Shown here piece by piece: positions 1 through 9,341 of a stretch of DNA of 64,000 bases (position 1 is its first letter; each line of letters begins with the position of its first letter). The notes under the pieces were generated by a model that worked only from the letters and a program-made list of their open reading frames with translations, was not told the DNA's origin and did no database searches. Made by a program: the position numbers and the translations under genes. Origin of the DNA: WHSW01 sp963729075 (GTDB lineage Bacteria > Actinomycetota > Thermoleophilia > Solirubrobacterales > 70-9); assembly GCA_963729075.1 (NCBI GenBank), contig CAVSMU010000018.1:280053-344052 (forward strand). Direction: 5' to 3'.

Positions 1-194
1 GCCCGCCTCACGGTGCACACGTTGATCGGCTCGTAGCTTGCGTTCAGGACCAGGACCCTCGTGCTGCCCGGCCGCGCGCGCACTGCGCCGTTGCCGTTGC
101 GGGAGTGGCCGTTGACGGAGATCCGTCCCGCGGCCGTTCCGGCCGGCGCCGCCACGCGGCGCCCTGCTACCTCGGGGTCGGCGAGGTCCTCCAT
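1..194 (-). CDS. HNH endonuclease family protein, N-terminal part (runs off left edge)
   Basis: Reading the minus strand from an ATG at 194 gives about 64 codons with no stop before the window edge. After a loose N-terminal tail of some 40 residues comes VLVLNASYEPINVCTVRR, the characteristic opening of a widespread actinobacterial HNH-endonuclease family. The HNH motif itself would lie outside the window, so nuclease function rests on family knowledge. It follows pheA on the same strand with a 37-base gap. The start is the only ATG in frame here; a later start nearer the conserved block is possible. Confidence 0.72.
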   Translation of the reverse strand, partial: MEDLADPEVAGRRVAAPAGTAAGRISVNGHSRNGNGAVRARPGSTRVLVLNASYEPINVCTVRR

Positions 195-231
195 GGTGGC
201 CGGATTGTAGAGCGGCCCGAAGTCGGGCCGG

Positions 232-1086
232 CTACGCGCCGGGGACCCCGGTGGTGTGGAGCGGGTAGCTGCCCAGGACGCGGACGTTCTCGGCCTTGCC
301 GCGCAGCGCCTCGATCGCGTCGCCGACGCTCGGGTCCGCTACCGCGCCCTCGAGGTCGATGAAGAACATGTAGCGGCCGAGGCCGCGTCGAAGCGGTCGC
401 GACTCGATCCGTGTCAGGTTGACCGCGCGGCTCGAGAACTCGGTCAGCGCCTCCACGAGCGCCCCCGGGTGATCGGCGCCGAGCTCGGAGAAGCTGAGGG
501 TGGTCTTCCACGGCCCCGGTCCCCGCGGCGCGACTCCCGGCGGAGCGAGCCAGACGAACCGCGTGACGTTGCCGGCGTCGTCTTCGACCCCCTCGCGCAG
601 GACGACGCAGTCGTAGATCCGCGCCGCCGTAGTGCCGCCCAGCGCGGCCCAGGGCTCGTCCCGGCCGGCGACCTCGCGTACCGCCTCGGCCGTGCTCGGC
701 GCCGCCCGAACCTCGGCTGCCGGCAGCTCCGCCCGGATGAACCGGGCGCACTGCGCACTCGCCTGCGGGTGGGAGACCACGACCTCGATCCGCCCCAGCT
801 CGAGCTCCCGGCGAGCGATGAGGCTGTTGCTGATGGGCTGATCGTGCTCGCCCACGATCGTCACTGAGGGCGCGTCGAAGGTGAGCGCGTCCAGGGTCGC
901 ACGCACGGATCCCTCGATGGAGTTCTCGAACGGGACGAGCGCGCGCTCGGCGCGGCCCTCGTCGACGGCGGTGATCGCGTCGTAGATGGTCGGCATCGGC
1001 AACGCCTCGATCGCCGCGCCCGCCGTGGCCGCGTGCAGCGCGTCCTCGCTGAAGGTCCCGGCCGGGCCGAGGTGGGCGACTCGCAT
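232..1086 (-). CDS. pheA: prephenate dehydratase
   Basis: Converts prephenate to phenylpyruvate, the committed step to phenylalanine, in the cytoplasm. The 284-residue protein is the usual size of a monofunctional enzyme. It opens with HLGPAGTFSEDAL, carries the catalytic NVTRF motif (Thr175-Arg-Phe), and ends in an ACT regulatory domain with HPGALVEAL (about 207-215) and ESRP (228-231), the two segments that bind Phe for feedback inhibition. The ATG at 1086 was chosen because the family's N-terminus begins exactly there; the open frame upstream (to 1551) is antisense noise over the next gene. No chorismate mutase domain is fused. Confidence 0.95.
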   Translation of the reverse strand: MRVAHLGPAGTFSEDALHAATAGAAIEALPMPTIYDAITAVDEGRAERALVPFENSIEGSVRATLDALTFDAPSVTIVGEHDQPISNSLIARRELELGRIEVVVSHPQASAQCARFIRAELPAAEVRAAPSTAEAVREVAGRDEPWAALGGTTAARIYDCVVLREGVEDDAGNVTRFVWLAPPGVAPRGPGPWKTTLSFSELGADHPGALVEALTEFSSRAVNLTRIESRPLRRGLGRYMFFIDLEGAVADPSVGDAIEALRGKAENVRVLGSYPLHTTGVPGA

Positions 1087-1118
1087 GGCCGGCGAAGCTA
1101 CCGGACGCCGCGCGCGGC

Positions 1119-2192
1119 TCAGTTGAAGGTGACCGTGTAGGTGAGCGCGTTGTTGTCGATCAGCGTCTCGCCGAGGACCGGCAGGACCTCGACCACCAGG
1201 GTGAGGGGGACGTCGGTCTCGGGCAGCGTCTCCAACGGCACCGTCGCCTCGGCGATTCCCTGCGCGTCGATTCTCGGGATCGTTGTCTCGCCCTCGATCG
1301 GCTCCACGCCGCCGCTGAACGAGTAGTTGACGGTGACGTCGCGCTCGCGGCTGTCGCCGCCGTTCTGAACCTCGACCGTGAGCTCCGGCGGGTCGTTGCC
1401 GATCCCGACCGTGTTCTCCGTCTCGGCGAGCAGCGTCGTCCGGTCGATCGAGGTGCTGAGCAGCTCGACGCCGTGGATGCCGCCGGGCACGTTGCCGGTC
1501 TCGGCGGCGAACGTGTTGAGTGTCAGCGTGACCTCGGCGCTGTCCAGCCAACGCTCCACCGGCTCGGGAAGGAAGCGGCTCGCGCCGACCTTCTCGCCGA
1601 TCTCCTCCTCCGCGAGTACACCCTGGATCTCGGCCCGGGCGCGGTCGTAGAGCACGTCGCTCGCGAGGAAGGCCTCCATCTCGGTCGCGATCCGCTCGAT
1701 CGCGTCGTTGCGCCCCTCATTCCCGAGCGCGGTGGGGATGTCCTCGGCGATCCCGGCCAGGCCGTCGCGGCGCAGCTCGAACGACTGCAGGAGCTCGTCC
1801 TGCGCGTCGGAGAGCTCGTCGGGCACGTCGAGCCCCTCGACCCGTTGCAGGAGGCTCTCAGCGGTGCCGCGATCGGTCGTGATCTCGGCTTCGAGCTGGA
1901 GCTCGGTCAGCCCCCTCGGCGGGTCCTCGAGACGGCCGAAGAACTCCTGGGAGAGTTGGTTCGACTGATCCACGATCCCGTCGAGGTCGGAGACGTAGTT
2001 CTCGAAACCGCGCTCCTTGCGCGCGTTGAGGCAGCCTCGGACGCCCAGCAGGAGCAGGATCAGGATGAGTACCCCGACGCCCAGGGCGATCACCCTGCGC
2101 ATGAGCACCTGGCGCTGGCGTACCGCCGGTCCGCGCCTCGCGCCGGGTCCGCTGGCCGCGGGATCTAGTTCGTCCTCGTCGAGGTATGACAC
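1119..2192 (-). CDS. membrane-anchored protein of unknown function
   Basis: 357 residues from a GTG start. A cytosolic tail of about 32 residues rich in Asp and Arg is followed by one strong membrane helix (about 33-52) and then a long outside region. Residues 60-200 look alpha-helical and heptad-like (acidic, Leu-rich), and the last 120 residues look like a beta-sandwich: a CARDB-like domain with the typical pattern of alternating hydrophobics and a closing DNNALTYTVTF. CARDB-type domains mediate adhesion or assembly outside the cell, but no specific function can be assigned. It is divergent from the kinase operon, sharing a 130-base gap with it. Confidence 0.7.
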   Translation of the reverse strand: MSYLDEDELDPAASGPGARRGPAVRQRQVLMRRVIALGVGVLILILLLLGVRGCLNARKERGFENYVSDLDGIVDQSNQLSQEFFGRLEDPPRGLTELQLEAEITTDRGTAESLLQRVEGLDVPDELSDAQDELLQSFELRRDGLAGIAEDIPTALGNEGRNDAIERIATEMEAFLASDVLYDRARAEIQGVLAEEEIGEKVGASRFLPEPVERWLDSAEVTLTLNTFAAETGNVPGGIHGVELLSTSIDRTTLLAETENTVGIGNDPPELTVEVQNGGDSRERDVTVNYSFSGGVEPIEGETTIPRIDAQGIAEATVPLETLPETDVPLTLVVEVLPVLGETLIDNNALTYTVTFN

Positions 2193-2325
2193 GCTGAAAC
2201 CTGGGGGACGCCTTCGGCGGCCAGAGTATGAACCCTGCTGCGGAGGCCACCGTCGGTCTTCCTACGCGCCCCCCGCTCGGCGCACCGGCAGGAGAGCAGG
2301 CGCGCCCGGCGAAGTTCCGAAGGTG

Positions 2326-3873
2326 GTGGGCGACGAGCTGCTGATGGGCCGGTTTCGCGTCCTCGAGCGGATCGGCGCCGGGGGCATGGGCACCGTGTAC
2401 CGCGCCTTCGACGAGCGCCTTCAGCGCCAGGTCGCGCTCAAGGAGATCCCCAGCGCGGAGCCGGCACGCGTGCTCCGCGAGGCGCAGGCCGCCGCACGCC
2501 TCAACCACCCGGGCATCGTCACCCTGTACGAGCTCGGCGAGCGCGAAGGTCACGCGCTGCTGGTCTCCGAGCTGGTCCCCGGGCCGACGCTGTCGCGACT
2601 GCACCAGGGCGGCCGGCTTCGCGACCGCGAGGTCGCCGAGATCGCCGCCGACTTGAGCGACGCGCTTGCGCACGCGCACGCTCGTGGCGTCATCCATCGC
2701 GACGTCAAGCCCCAGAACGTGATCGTGCGCGACGATCAGGGTGCGGGGCAGCGCGCCAAGCTCATGGACTTCGGGATCGCCCGGATCGCCGGCGCGCCGA
2801 CGTTGACCGCCGCCGGCGAGGTCGTCGGCACGCTCGCCTACATGTCGCCCGAGCAGGCCGACGGCAGCCTCGCGGGCCCCGAGTCCGACGTCTACTCGCT
2901 TGCCTTGACGGCGTTCGAGTGCTGGTCCGGGGAGAACCCGGCGGCGGCGGCGAGCCCGGCGCAGACGGTGCGGCGGATCGGCCAGGGAATGCCGCCCCTG
3001 TACGCGTACCGCCCCGACCTGCCTGAGCCGATCGCTGCCGCGATCGACGCCTCCCTGGCCCCTGAGCCGGAGCTGAGGCCGACGGCGACGGAGCTCCGGG
3101 ACGTGCTCGAGGCCGAGCTCGGCTCGCTCGACCCGGACCGGCCCGTCCCCCTGCCCGAGGGGGCCGAGGACCCCGAGCCGGCACGGCGATCCGCGATCGG
3201 CGCAGCGCGACTCGCCGCGCTCGCGTGCGTCGCCACGGCGCTTGTGCTGCTCGCCGGCCCACTCGGCGCCGGCGGACTCGCGCTCGTGCTTGCTGCGCTC
3301 TGCCTGCCGGCCCTCCTCGTCGGAGCCCCGGCCGCGGCGCTCGCTCCCGCCGTCGCACCGCTGCTGGGCGCGGCAGGTATCGGGAGCGCCTCGGCCGCGC
3401 TCGGCGCGGCCGGCCCCACGCCGATCGCCCGTGCGGTCCTCGGCGCCGCCGCCTGGGCATGGCTGCTGGCGGGCTCGATCGCGCTCGGCTTCGGCTCCGA
3501 CCTGGGCATCGCGCCACCGGCGCCCGACGGCTGGGTGAGCGACCCGGGCCTGGCCGCGAATGCGATCCTCGCCCCGCTGCTGGAGCTCGAGTCGTTGCTC
3601 GGCGCGGGTGTGTTCGCGCTCGCTGCAGCGGTCCTCGGCTGGGTGCTCGCCGCGCGACACGCCTCGATTGCCCTGCTCGGAGCGATGGTTTGGGCGGCGG
3701 CCGTCGACACCGGGCTCTCCGCGGTCGGCAACGGCGCACTCGGAGGCCGGCCACTGGGCGTCGTGGGCGCAGCCGTGGCCGCCGTCGGGATCGAGTTCCT
3801 GGTCATGCGCGGCCGCGAGCCGGTCTGGCACAGGCCGCGCCGGGCGAACGGCTCCCAGCCGCTGACCACCTAG
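2326..3873 (+). CDS. serine/threonine protein kinase with multi-pass membrane C-terminus
   Basis: About 515 residues. A Hanks-type kinase domain (about 8-260) has the glycine loop GAGGMG, the VALK lysine (39), HRDVKPQN (catalytic Asp126), DFG (Asp148) and an APE-equivalent SPE, so it should be active. The second half is extremely Ala/Leu/Gly-rich and predicts roughly six membrane helices rather than the usual single helix plus sensor domain. GTG codons at 2323 and 2326 and ATG at 2344 are all possible starts; 2326 keeps the short DELLMGRF lead seen in relatives. It heads the wall-synthesis operon; it is not the canonical pknA in position (that lies between pbpA and pknB elsewhere). Confidence 0.85.
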   Translation: MGDELLMGRFRVLERIGAGGMGTVYRAFDERLQRQVALKEIPSAEPARVLREAQAAARLNHPGIVTLYELGEREGHALLVSELVPGPTLSRLHQGGRLRDREVAEIAADLSDALAHAHARGVIHRDVKPQNVIVRDDQGAGQRAKLMDFGIARIAGAPTLTAAGEVVGTLAYMSPEQADGSLAGPESDVYSLALTAFECWSGENPAAAASPAQTVRRIGQGMPPLYAYRPDLPEPIAAAIDASLAPEPELRPTATELRDVLEAELGSLDPDRPVPLPEGAEDPEPARRSAIGAARLAALACVATALVLLAGPLGAGGLALVLAALCLPALLVGAPAAALAPAVAPLLGAAGIGSASAALGAAGPTPIARAVLGAAAWAWLLAGSIALGFGSDLGIAPPAPDGWVSDPGLAANAILAPLLELESLLGAGVFALAAAVLGWVLAARHASIALLGAMVWAAAVDTGLSAVGNGALGGRPLGVVGAAVAAVGIEFLVMRGREPVWHRPRRANGSQPLTT

Positions 3874-3941
3874 GATTCGGGGTTCCCCGTCCGGGGGGCG
3901 GCGTGGCCGTGCCGCCGTGCCCTGGATGCGGAGCAGAAGCC

Positions 3942-4709
3942 ATGAGCGTCCTGCGCAACCTTGAGCAACGAATAGAGAACCTCGTCGAGGGGGTCTTCAG
4001 CCGCGCCTTCTCGTCCCAGGTGCAGCCGGTCGAGATCGCCCGTAAGCTGGCGAAGGAGATGGACGCCCACCGGACCGCGTCCGTCTCACGCGTCTACGTG
4101 CCCAACCAGTACACCGTGTGGCTCTCGGTCGAGGACCGCAAGCGGCTCGAGGGGTACGAGCGGTCGCTCGAGCAGGAGCTGTCGGCGTATCTGCTCGAGC
4201 ACGCGCGTCGCCACGACTACGCGCTGCTGACTCGTCCCGAGGTCGACCTCGAGTCCGACGAGCGCCTCCGCCTCGGGGAGTTCGGGATCCAGACGCGACT
4301 GGTGAAGCCCCCCGCGCGCCAGGGCGAGGCACCCTCGCAGGGTGAGCAGGGGCACACGATGGTCTACGCCGTGCCGCCCAAGCAGACCAAATCGCGCAGG
4401 CGCCAGCCGGCGGCGCATCTCACCGACACGAAGGCGATCGTCTCGCTCGACGATCGCCGCTACGTGCTCGACGGGCCGATCGCGGTGCTCGGCCGCTCGC
4501 GCGAGTGCGACTGCGTGCTCAACGACCCCAACGTCTCGCGACGCCATGCCGAGCTGCGCCGTGGCTCGACCGGCGACTGGCAGATCGTGGACTTGGAGTC
4601 GACGAACGGGGTAAAGGTGAACGACCGTCGTGTCGACGCCTCCAGGCTGTCGCCCGGAGACCGCGTCACGCTCGGGACGATCCAGTTCATCTTCGACATC
4701 GAGCACTAG
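3942..4709 (+). CDS. fhaA: FhaA-type protein (DUF3662 + FHA domain)
   Basis: 255 residues. Residues 1-120 match the DUF3662 domain of mycobacterial FhaA (opening VLRNLEQRIENLVEGVFSRAF); a Lys/Arg/Gln linker leads to a C-terminal FHA domain (about 164-254) with the phosphothreonine-binding set GRS (184-186), SRRH (199-202) and TNG (221-223). In mycobacteria FhaA binds phosphorylated MurJ/kinase partners and controls wall synthesis. The ATG at 3942 was chosen; an in-frame GTG at 3903 would add a tail containing CPGCG, a possible zinc knuckle, which I think is chance. Second gene of the kinase operon. Confidence 0.92.
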   Translation: MSVLRNLEQRIENLVEGVFSRAFSSQVQPVEIARKLAKEMDAHRTASVSRVYVPNQYTVWLSVEDRKRLEGYERSLEQELSAYLLEHARRHDYALLTRPEVDLESDERLRLGEFGIQTRLVKPPARQGEAPSQGEQGHTMVYAVPPKQTKSRRRQPAAHLTDTKAIVSLDDRRYVLDGPIAVLGRSRECDCVLNDPNVSRRHAELRRGSTGDWQIVDLESTNGVKVNDRRVDASRLSPGDRVTLGTIQFIFDIEH

Positions 4710-4715
4710 CGCCTC

Positions 4716-5198
4716 TTGGATACCGAACCGATCGCGGTCGCCCTCAAGTTCGGCTTCCTCGCCGTTCTCTACCTGTTCCTGTTCTGGGTCTCGCGCAGCG
4801 CCCTGCGCGAGCTCCGGCGCACGTCGGCGCCCGCGCCGGAGGCGACCGGCTTCCACCCGGTTGGCCCCGGCGGACGCGCGGCGGCGACCGACGCGTTTCT
4901 GGTCGCCGTCCGGGGCGGCGGCCTGCCCCCGGGCGAGCGCTATGACCTCTTCGGCGGGTTGTCGATCGGCCGCTCCAGCGACGCCGACGTGAGGATCGAG
5001 GACCGCTTCGCGTCGGCGATCCATGCCCGCCTGTACTCGCGCGGAGCCTCCTACTACGTGGAGGACATGAGCTCGACCAACGGCACGTTCCTCAACGGCG
5101 GCCAGCTCGCGGGCGAGGCGGAGCTCTCGGACCTCGACGAGATCAAGATCGGCGACACGGAGCTCCGCTTCGAGCTCCAGGTCCCTGGGGAGCACTAG
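4716..5198 (+). CDS. fhaB: FhaB-type membrane FHA protein
   Basis: 160 residues from a TTG start 6 bases after fhaA. One membrane helix (about 8-26) anchors a C-terminal FHA domain with IGRSSDADV, the SAIHARL stretch and SSTNGTFLNG, so the phosphothreonine-binding residues are complete. This is the FhaB/FipA layout, which in mycobacteria links PknA/PknB signalling to septal and polar growth proteins. The TTG is the only start that includes the helix. It lies directly before the phosphatase gene, the canonical order fhaA-fhaB-pstP. Confidence 0.88.
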   Translation: MDTEPIAVALKFGFLAVLYLFLFWVSRSALRELRRTSAPAPEATGFHPVGPGGRAAATDAFLVAVRGGGLPPGERYDLFGGLSIGRSSDADVRIEDRFASAIHARLYSRGASYYVEDMSSTNGTFLNGGQLAGEAELSDLDEIKIGDTELRFELQVPGEH

Positions 5199-5205
5199 CG
5201 GCTCG

Positions 5206-6517
5206 ATGCTCAAGGTCGCCGATCACGCGTTCCGCACCGACACCGGTCGCCAGCGGAACGCCAACGAGGACTCCTATTACGTCCACGGGCCCGTGTTCGC
5301 CGTCGCCGACGGGATGGGCGGCGCCCAGGCCGGCGAGGTCGCGTCCAGAATCGCCGCAGACTCGTTCGAGTCCGCGGTGCGCTCGGCGAGTCGGGCGAGT
5401 CGGGCGAGTCGTACCTGCGCTCGATCGCCGAGGCCGCAAACGAGCGCATCCACAGCCTCGCCCAGGACGACAAGAGCCATTCGGGGATGGGGACGACGCT
5501 GACCGCGGCCGTGGTGGAGGGCGACGAGGTCTCGTTCGCGCACGTCGGCGACAGTCGCGCCTACGTCTATCGCGACGGCGAGCTCCGGCTGCTCACCTCC
5601 GATCACTCTCTGGTCGAGGAGCTGCGGCGCCAGGGCAGGCTCACCGACGAGCAGGCCGAGGATCATCCGCAGCGGTCGATCATCACCAGGGCGCTGGGCC
5701 CCGAGGCCGAGGTCGAGATCGACACGCTCACCTTCAGCGCCCGCCCCGGCGACGTGTTCCTGATCTGCTCGGACGGCCTGACGACGATGATCCGGGACGA
5801 GCGCATCGCCGAGGTGCTGGAGTCGTCTCGGAACCTCGACGAGGCGGCGGCCCGCCTGGTGGCCGAGGCCAACGAGGCCGGTGGTCGCGACAACATCACG
5901 GTGGTCGCCTTCCGGCTCGAGGAGGCCGACGACGCCGAACTGGCGGACGACGCGACCTTGATCGGCCCGAGCGCCGAGGAGGCTGGGCTCGACGCCGAGC
6001 GCGTGCGCGCCGCGGCCGAGCGCCGGGCGGCGCGGACCGAGCCTCCCGCCTCGGCCCGGCGCCGGCGCCTGAAGACCGCCGCGAAGGTCCTCGCCGCGCT
6101 CCTCGTCATCGCGGGGATCGGCGTCGCCGCCGTCTACGGAGCGCGCCAGGTCTACTTCCTGGGCATCGACGAGGGCGGCAGGATCACGCTGTACCGCGGC
6201 CTGCCCTACGAGCTGCCGCTCGACCTCAACCTCTACAACGAGGTCTACTCGGTGCCGGTCCAGGCCGCGTCGTTGCCCGAGGACCGCCGTGACAGCCTTA
6301 CCGACCACGAGCTCCGCTCGCGCGACGACGCCGACTCGCTGATCGAGGACCTGGAGTCGGCGGCGGTCGCGCCGCTCCCGGCGCCACCCGAGGGCGGTGC
6401 CGACGCTGCGACCCAGCCGAACCAAAGGCCGCCGAAGGGCGGCGGCGGCGGGGCTCGGGCGGCGGCCAGCGCTCCCGCGACCGGCAGCGTCAGGGCGGCG
6501 GCGACCAAGAGCCATGA
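5206..6517 (+). CDS. pstP: PP2C-family Ser/Thr phosphatase, broken by two apparent frameshifts
   Basis: Should remove phosphate from the kinases and their targets. Frame 1 (5206 to about 5390) carries NEDSYY and ADGMGG; the frame then changes by -1 inside a 9-base triple repeat (5388-5414), and frame 2 carries GMGTTL, GDSRAY, SDGL and GRDNIT, all PP2C metal-site motifs. After one membrane helix (about 6070-6140) and an outside tail, the frame changes by -1 again near a G-run (6436-6453) and ends GGGDQEP at a TGA (6515-6517) that overlaps the ftsW ATG. Both breaks are explained by one missing base each. Without repair the protein would stop at 5502, losing the active site. Confidence 0.82.
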
Positions 6518-7881
6518 GCGCCCGAAACCGCGAGCTGCTGGCGTTGGTTCCGGTGGCAGTCCTGCTGATCGCGGGATTCACCGCGGTCTTCATCACCCGG
6601 TCGGACGAGATCGGGGACCTGAGCCTGATCTACGGCGGCTACTTCTTCGCCCTCTGCCTCGCCGCGCACCTGTTCCTGCGCGTCCGACTCCCCTACGCGG
6701 ACCCGTACCTGTTTCCGCTCTGCGCGCTGCTGGCGGCGATCGGGCTCGTCGTGATCTTCCGGATCAAGGACGACCTGGCGTTCGACCAGGCCTCGGTGTT
6801 CGTGCTCGGGCTGGCGCTCTTCTGCCTCACGATTCTTTTGCTGCGCGACTACCACGTCCTCGAGCGCTACCGATACCTGATCGCGATCGCGGGGATCGTG
6901 CTCCTGCTCGGGCCGTTCATCACGCGCAACGAGGTCAACGGCGCCTACCTCAGCGTCGACATCGGGCCGATCTCCTTTCAGCCGGCCGAGCTGGCGAAGA
7001 TCTGCATCGTCATCTTCCTCGCCAGCTATTTGGCCGAGAAGCGCGAGATGCTCTCGGTCGCGGCCCGGCGAATAGCGGGGCTGACGATCCCGCCCCTGAA
7101 GCATTTCGGGCCGCTGCTCGTGGTCTGGGGCGCGGCGATGCTGATGCTGGTCTTCATTCGTGACCTGGGCAGCTCGCTGATGTTCTTCGGCGCCTTCCTC
7201 GCGTTGCTCTATGTCGCAACCGGCCGCCTGTCATACGTGCTGGCCGGGCTGGTGCTGTTCGCGGTTGGCGCCCTGGTGCTCGGCAGCAACATCGCCCACG
7301 TCCAGGATCGCTTCGACATCTGGCTCGACCCGTTCGCCCGCAACGCGCCGGAGGGCGCCGGTCAGGTCCGCCAGTCCCTGTTCGCGCAGGCCGACGGCGG
7401 GCTCTTCGGCCAGGGCCTCGGTGAGTCGCTGCTCAAGTTGCCGGGCCCGTTCGCCCCCGACTGCCAGCAGCCGTTCCCCGAGTGCGGCAGCATCCTCCCC
7501 GCCCCGCACACCGACTTCATCTTCGCCGTGATCACGATGGAGCTCGGCCTGTTCGGCGCGTGCGGGGTGATCCTGATCTACGCTCTGATCGCCGCGCGCG
7601 GCTTCAAGACCGCGGTGATGGCGCCCGACGGCTTCTCGAAGCTGCTGGCGGCGGGGCTGACCGCGATCTTCGTCCTCCAGGCGTTCGTGATCATCGGCGG
7701 CGTCACCAAGGTCATCCCGCTGACCGGGGTCACCCTGCCCTTCGTCTCCTTCGGCGGCAGCTCGATCGTCGCCAACATGATCCTGCTCGCCCTGCTCCTG
7801 CTCGTCTCCGACCGCGCGCGCCGTCCGCCCCCGGAGCGGCGCGAGCCCGAGGTCCGCGACATCCAGGGGTTGCCGGTTTGA
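6514..7881 (+). CDS. rodA: FtsW/RodA/SpoVE-family peptidoglycan glycosyltransferase
   Basis: 455 residues with about ten to twelve membrane helices. It polymerises lipid II glycan strands in elongation or division together with the class B penicillin-binding protein encoded next. SEDS-family landmarks: NGAYLSVDIGPISFQPAEL, where family members have NGARRWI..FQPSE, the loop after RDLGSSLMFF, and the terminal block GVTLPFVSFGGSSIVANM. The ATG overlaps the phosphatase TGA (ATGA), implying coupled translation. Position before pbpA and pknB makes RodA more likely than FtsW. Confidence 0.92.
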   Translation: MSARNRELLALVPVAVLLIAGFTAVFITRSDEIGDLSLIYGGYFFALCLAAHLFLRVRLPYADPYLFPLCALLAAIGLVVIFRIKDDLAFDQASVFVLGLALFCLTILLLRDYHVLERYRYLIAIAGIVLLLGPFITRNEVNGAYLSVDIGPISFQPAELAKICIVIFLASYLAEKREMLSVAARRIAGLTIPPLKHFGPLLVVWGAAMLMLVFIRDLGSSLMFFGAFLALLYVATGRLSYVLAGLVLFAVGALVLGSNIAHVQDRFDIWLDPFARNAPEGAGQVRQSLFAQADGGLFGQGLGESLLKLPGPFAPDCQQPFPECGSILPAPHTDFIFAVITMELGLFGACGVILIYALIAARGFKTAVMAPDGFSKLLAAGLTAIFVLQAFVIIGGVTKVIPLTGVTLPFVSFGGSSIVANMILLALLLLVSDRARRPPPERREPEVRDIQGLPV

Positions 7882-9341
7882 ACAGGCCGATCGTCCGCAT
7901 CTACGTGCTCGTGCTGCTGTTGCTGGCGACGCTCGTGTACTTCACCTCGAAGTGGGCCGTCTTCGACGCCGAGGAGCTCGAGGCGAACCGCGAGAACCGC
8001 CGCCCGCTGATCGAGGAGCAGCAGATCCCGCGCGGCTCGATCGCCACCGCCGACGGCGTGCTGGTCGCCGAGAGCCTGCCGGAGGGTGGCGGCCGCAACC
8101 CGGTCTACGTCCGCCGGTACCCCCAGGGCTCGCTGTTCGGCAACCCGGTCGGATACAGCTACGTGGAGGTCGAGCGGACCGGGATCGAGCTGGCGGAGAA
8201 CGACCTGCTGATCGGCGAGGAGAACGAGTTCGCGACGATCATCGACCAGCTTCGCGACGAGCAGCCCGAGGGCGCCAACATCACGCTCACGCTCGACTCC
8301 GAGGCCCAGCGGGTCGCGACCGAGGGCCTGCAGTCGGCGATCAGCGTCCCGGGCACCGGGGCCGCGCTGGTGGCGATCGAGCCCGCCACGGGCGCGGTGC
8401 GCGCGATGGCCTCGATCCCGGGCTACGACCCGAACGAGGTCCAGAACCCCGAGAGCTTCAAGGCCCTGACCGGCGACGAGTCGGCGCCGCTGCTCAACCG
8501 CCCGACGCAGAGCACCTATCCGCCGGGATCGACCATGAAGGTCGTCACCGCGGCGGCGGCGCTCGACTCCGGGGAGTTCGAGCCCTCGACCGTGCTCAAC
8601 GCCGACTCGCCGAAGGAGATCAGCGGCGTGGAGCTGCAGAACTCCGGCGGCCAGAGCTTCGGCGACATCGACATGACCACTGCGCTCACGAACTCGGTCA
8701 ACACCTATTGGGCCCAGGTCGGCGAGCAGCTCGGCGCCGAGACGATGGTCACCTACATGGAGCGGTTCGGGTTCTACTCCGACCCGGAGCTCGACTACCC
8801 GTCGGACCAGATGGCCCCGAGCGGCGTCTACAACTCCGACGGCGACCTCGTGCGCGAGGGCTTCGACGTCGGCCGCGTGGCCATCGGACAAGGCGGCGCC
8901 GAGGGCCAGCTGCTGGCGACGGCGACGCAGATGGCGGAGGTCGCGGCCGCGATCGGCAACGGCGGGGTGTTGATGAAGCCGACCTTCCTCCAGGAGGCCA
9001 AGGATCCGGACGGGCGCACGATCGAGGAGCTCGGTGGAGGCGACGAGCAGGACCGCGTGATCTCCGAGGAGTCGGCGGCGCAGCTCAGCGAGATGATGAC
9101 CAACGTCACCAGGGAGGGCACTGCGGCCGGGCTCAGCGTCGCCGGCGTCGAGTTCGCCGGCAAGACCGGGACCGCGGAGATCGACCTCGAGGGCACCAAC
9201 CAGCCCTGGTTCATCATGTTCGCGCCGACCCAGGACCCTCAGATCGCGGTCGCGGCGACGGTCGAGCGCTGCCAGGGCTGCTTCGGCGGCGAGGTGGCCG
9301 GGCCGATCGCCACCCAGGTCGCCGAATCGCTCCTCGACTAG
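7878..9341 (+). CDS. pbpA: class B penicillin-binding protein (transpeptidase)
   Basis: 487 residues, TTG start overlapping the rodA stop (TTGA). A single N-terminal membrane helix is followed by a dimerisation region and a transpeptidase domain with the full active-site set: STMK (Ser218, acylated by the substrate or by beta-lactams), SVN (Ser273), KTGT (Lys429). It cross-links peptidoglycan outside the membrane in partnership with the RodA-type polymerase. Two cysteines near the C-terminus (ERCQGCFGG) form a CxxC that could make a disulphide. It is about the size of mycobacterial PbpA. Confidence 0.92.
   Translation: MNRPIVRIYVLVLLLLATLVYFTSKWAVFDAEELEANRENRRPLIEEQQIPRGSIATADGVLVAESLPEGGGRNPVYVRRYPQGSLFGNPVGYSYVEVERTGIELAENDLLIGEENEFATIIDQLRDEQPEGANITLTLDSEAQRVATEGLQSAISVPGTGAALVAIEPATGAVRAMASIPGYDPNEVQNPESFKALTGDESAPLLNRPTQSTYPPGSTMKVVTAAAALDSGEFEPSTVLNADSPKEISGVELQNSGGQSFGDIDMTTALTNSVNTYWAQVGEQLGAETMVTYMERFGFYSDPELDYPSDQMAPSGVYNSDGDLVREGFDVGRVAIGQGGAEGQLLATATQMAEVAAAIGNGGVLMKPTFLQEAKDPDGRTIEELGGGDEQDRVISEESAAQLSEMMTNVTREGTAAGLSVAGVEFAGKTGTAEIDLEGTNQPWFIMFAPTQDPQIAVAATVERCQGCFGGEVAGPIATQVAESLLD

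Noticed and set aside
3903..3941. Upstream GTG adding a CPGCG zinc-knuckle-like tail to FhaA
   Set aside because: Relatives begin at the ATG 3942; the cysteines are not part of the family.
5388..5414. Three 9-base repeats as a CRISPR or regulatory array
   Set aside because: Short, contiguous and in coding sequence; simple tandem repeat.
8516..8704. Minus-strand frames within the penicillin-binding protein gene
   Set aside because: Shadows; the plus-strand protein has all three active-site motifs.
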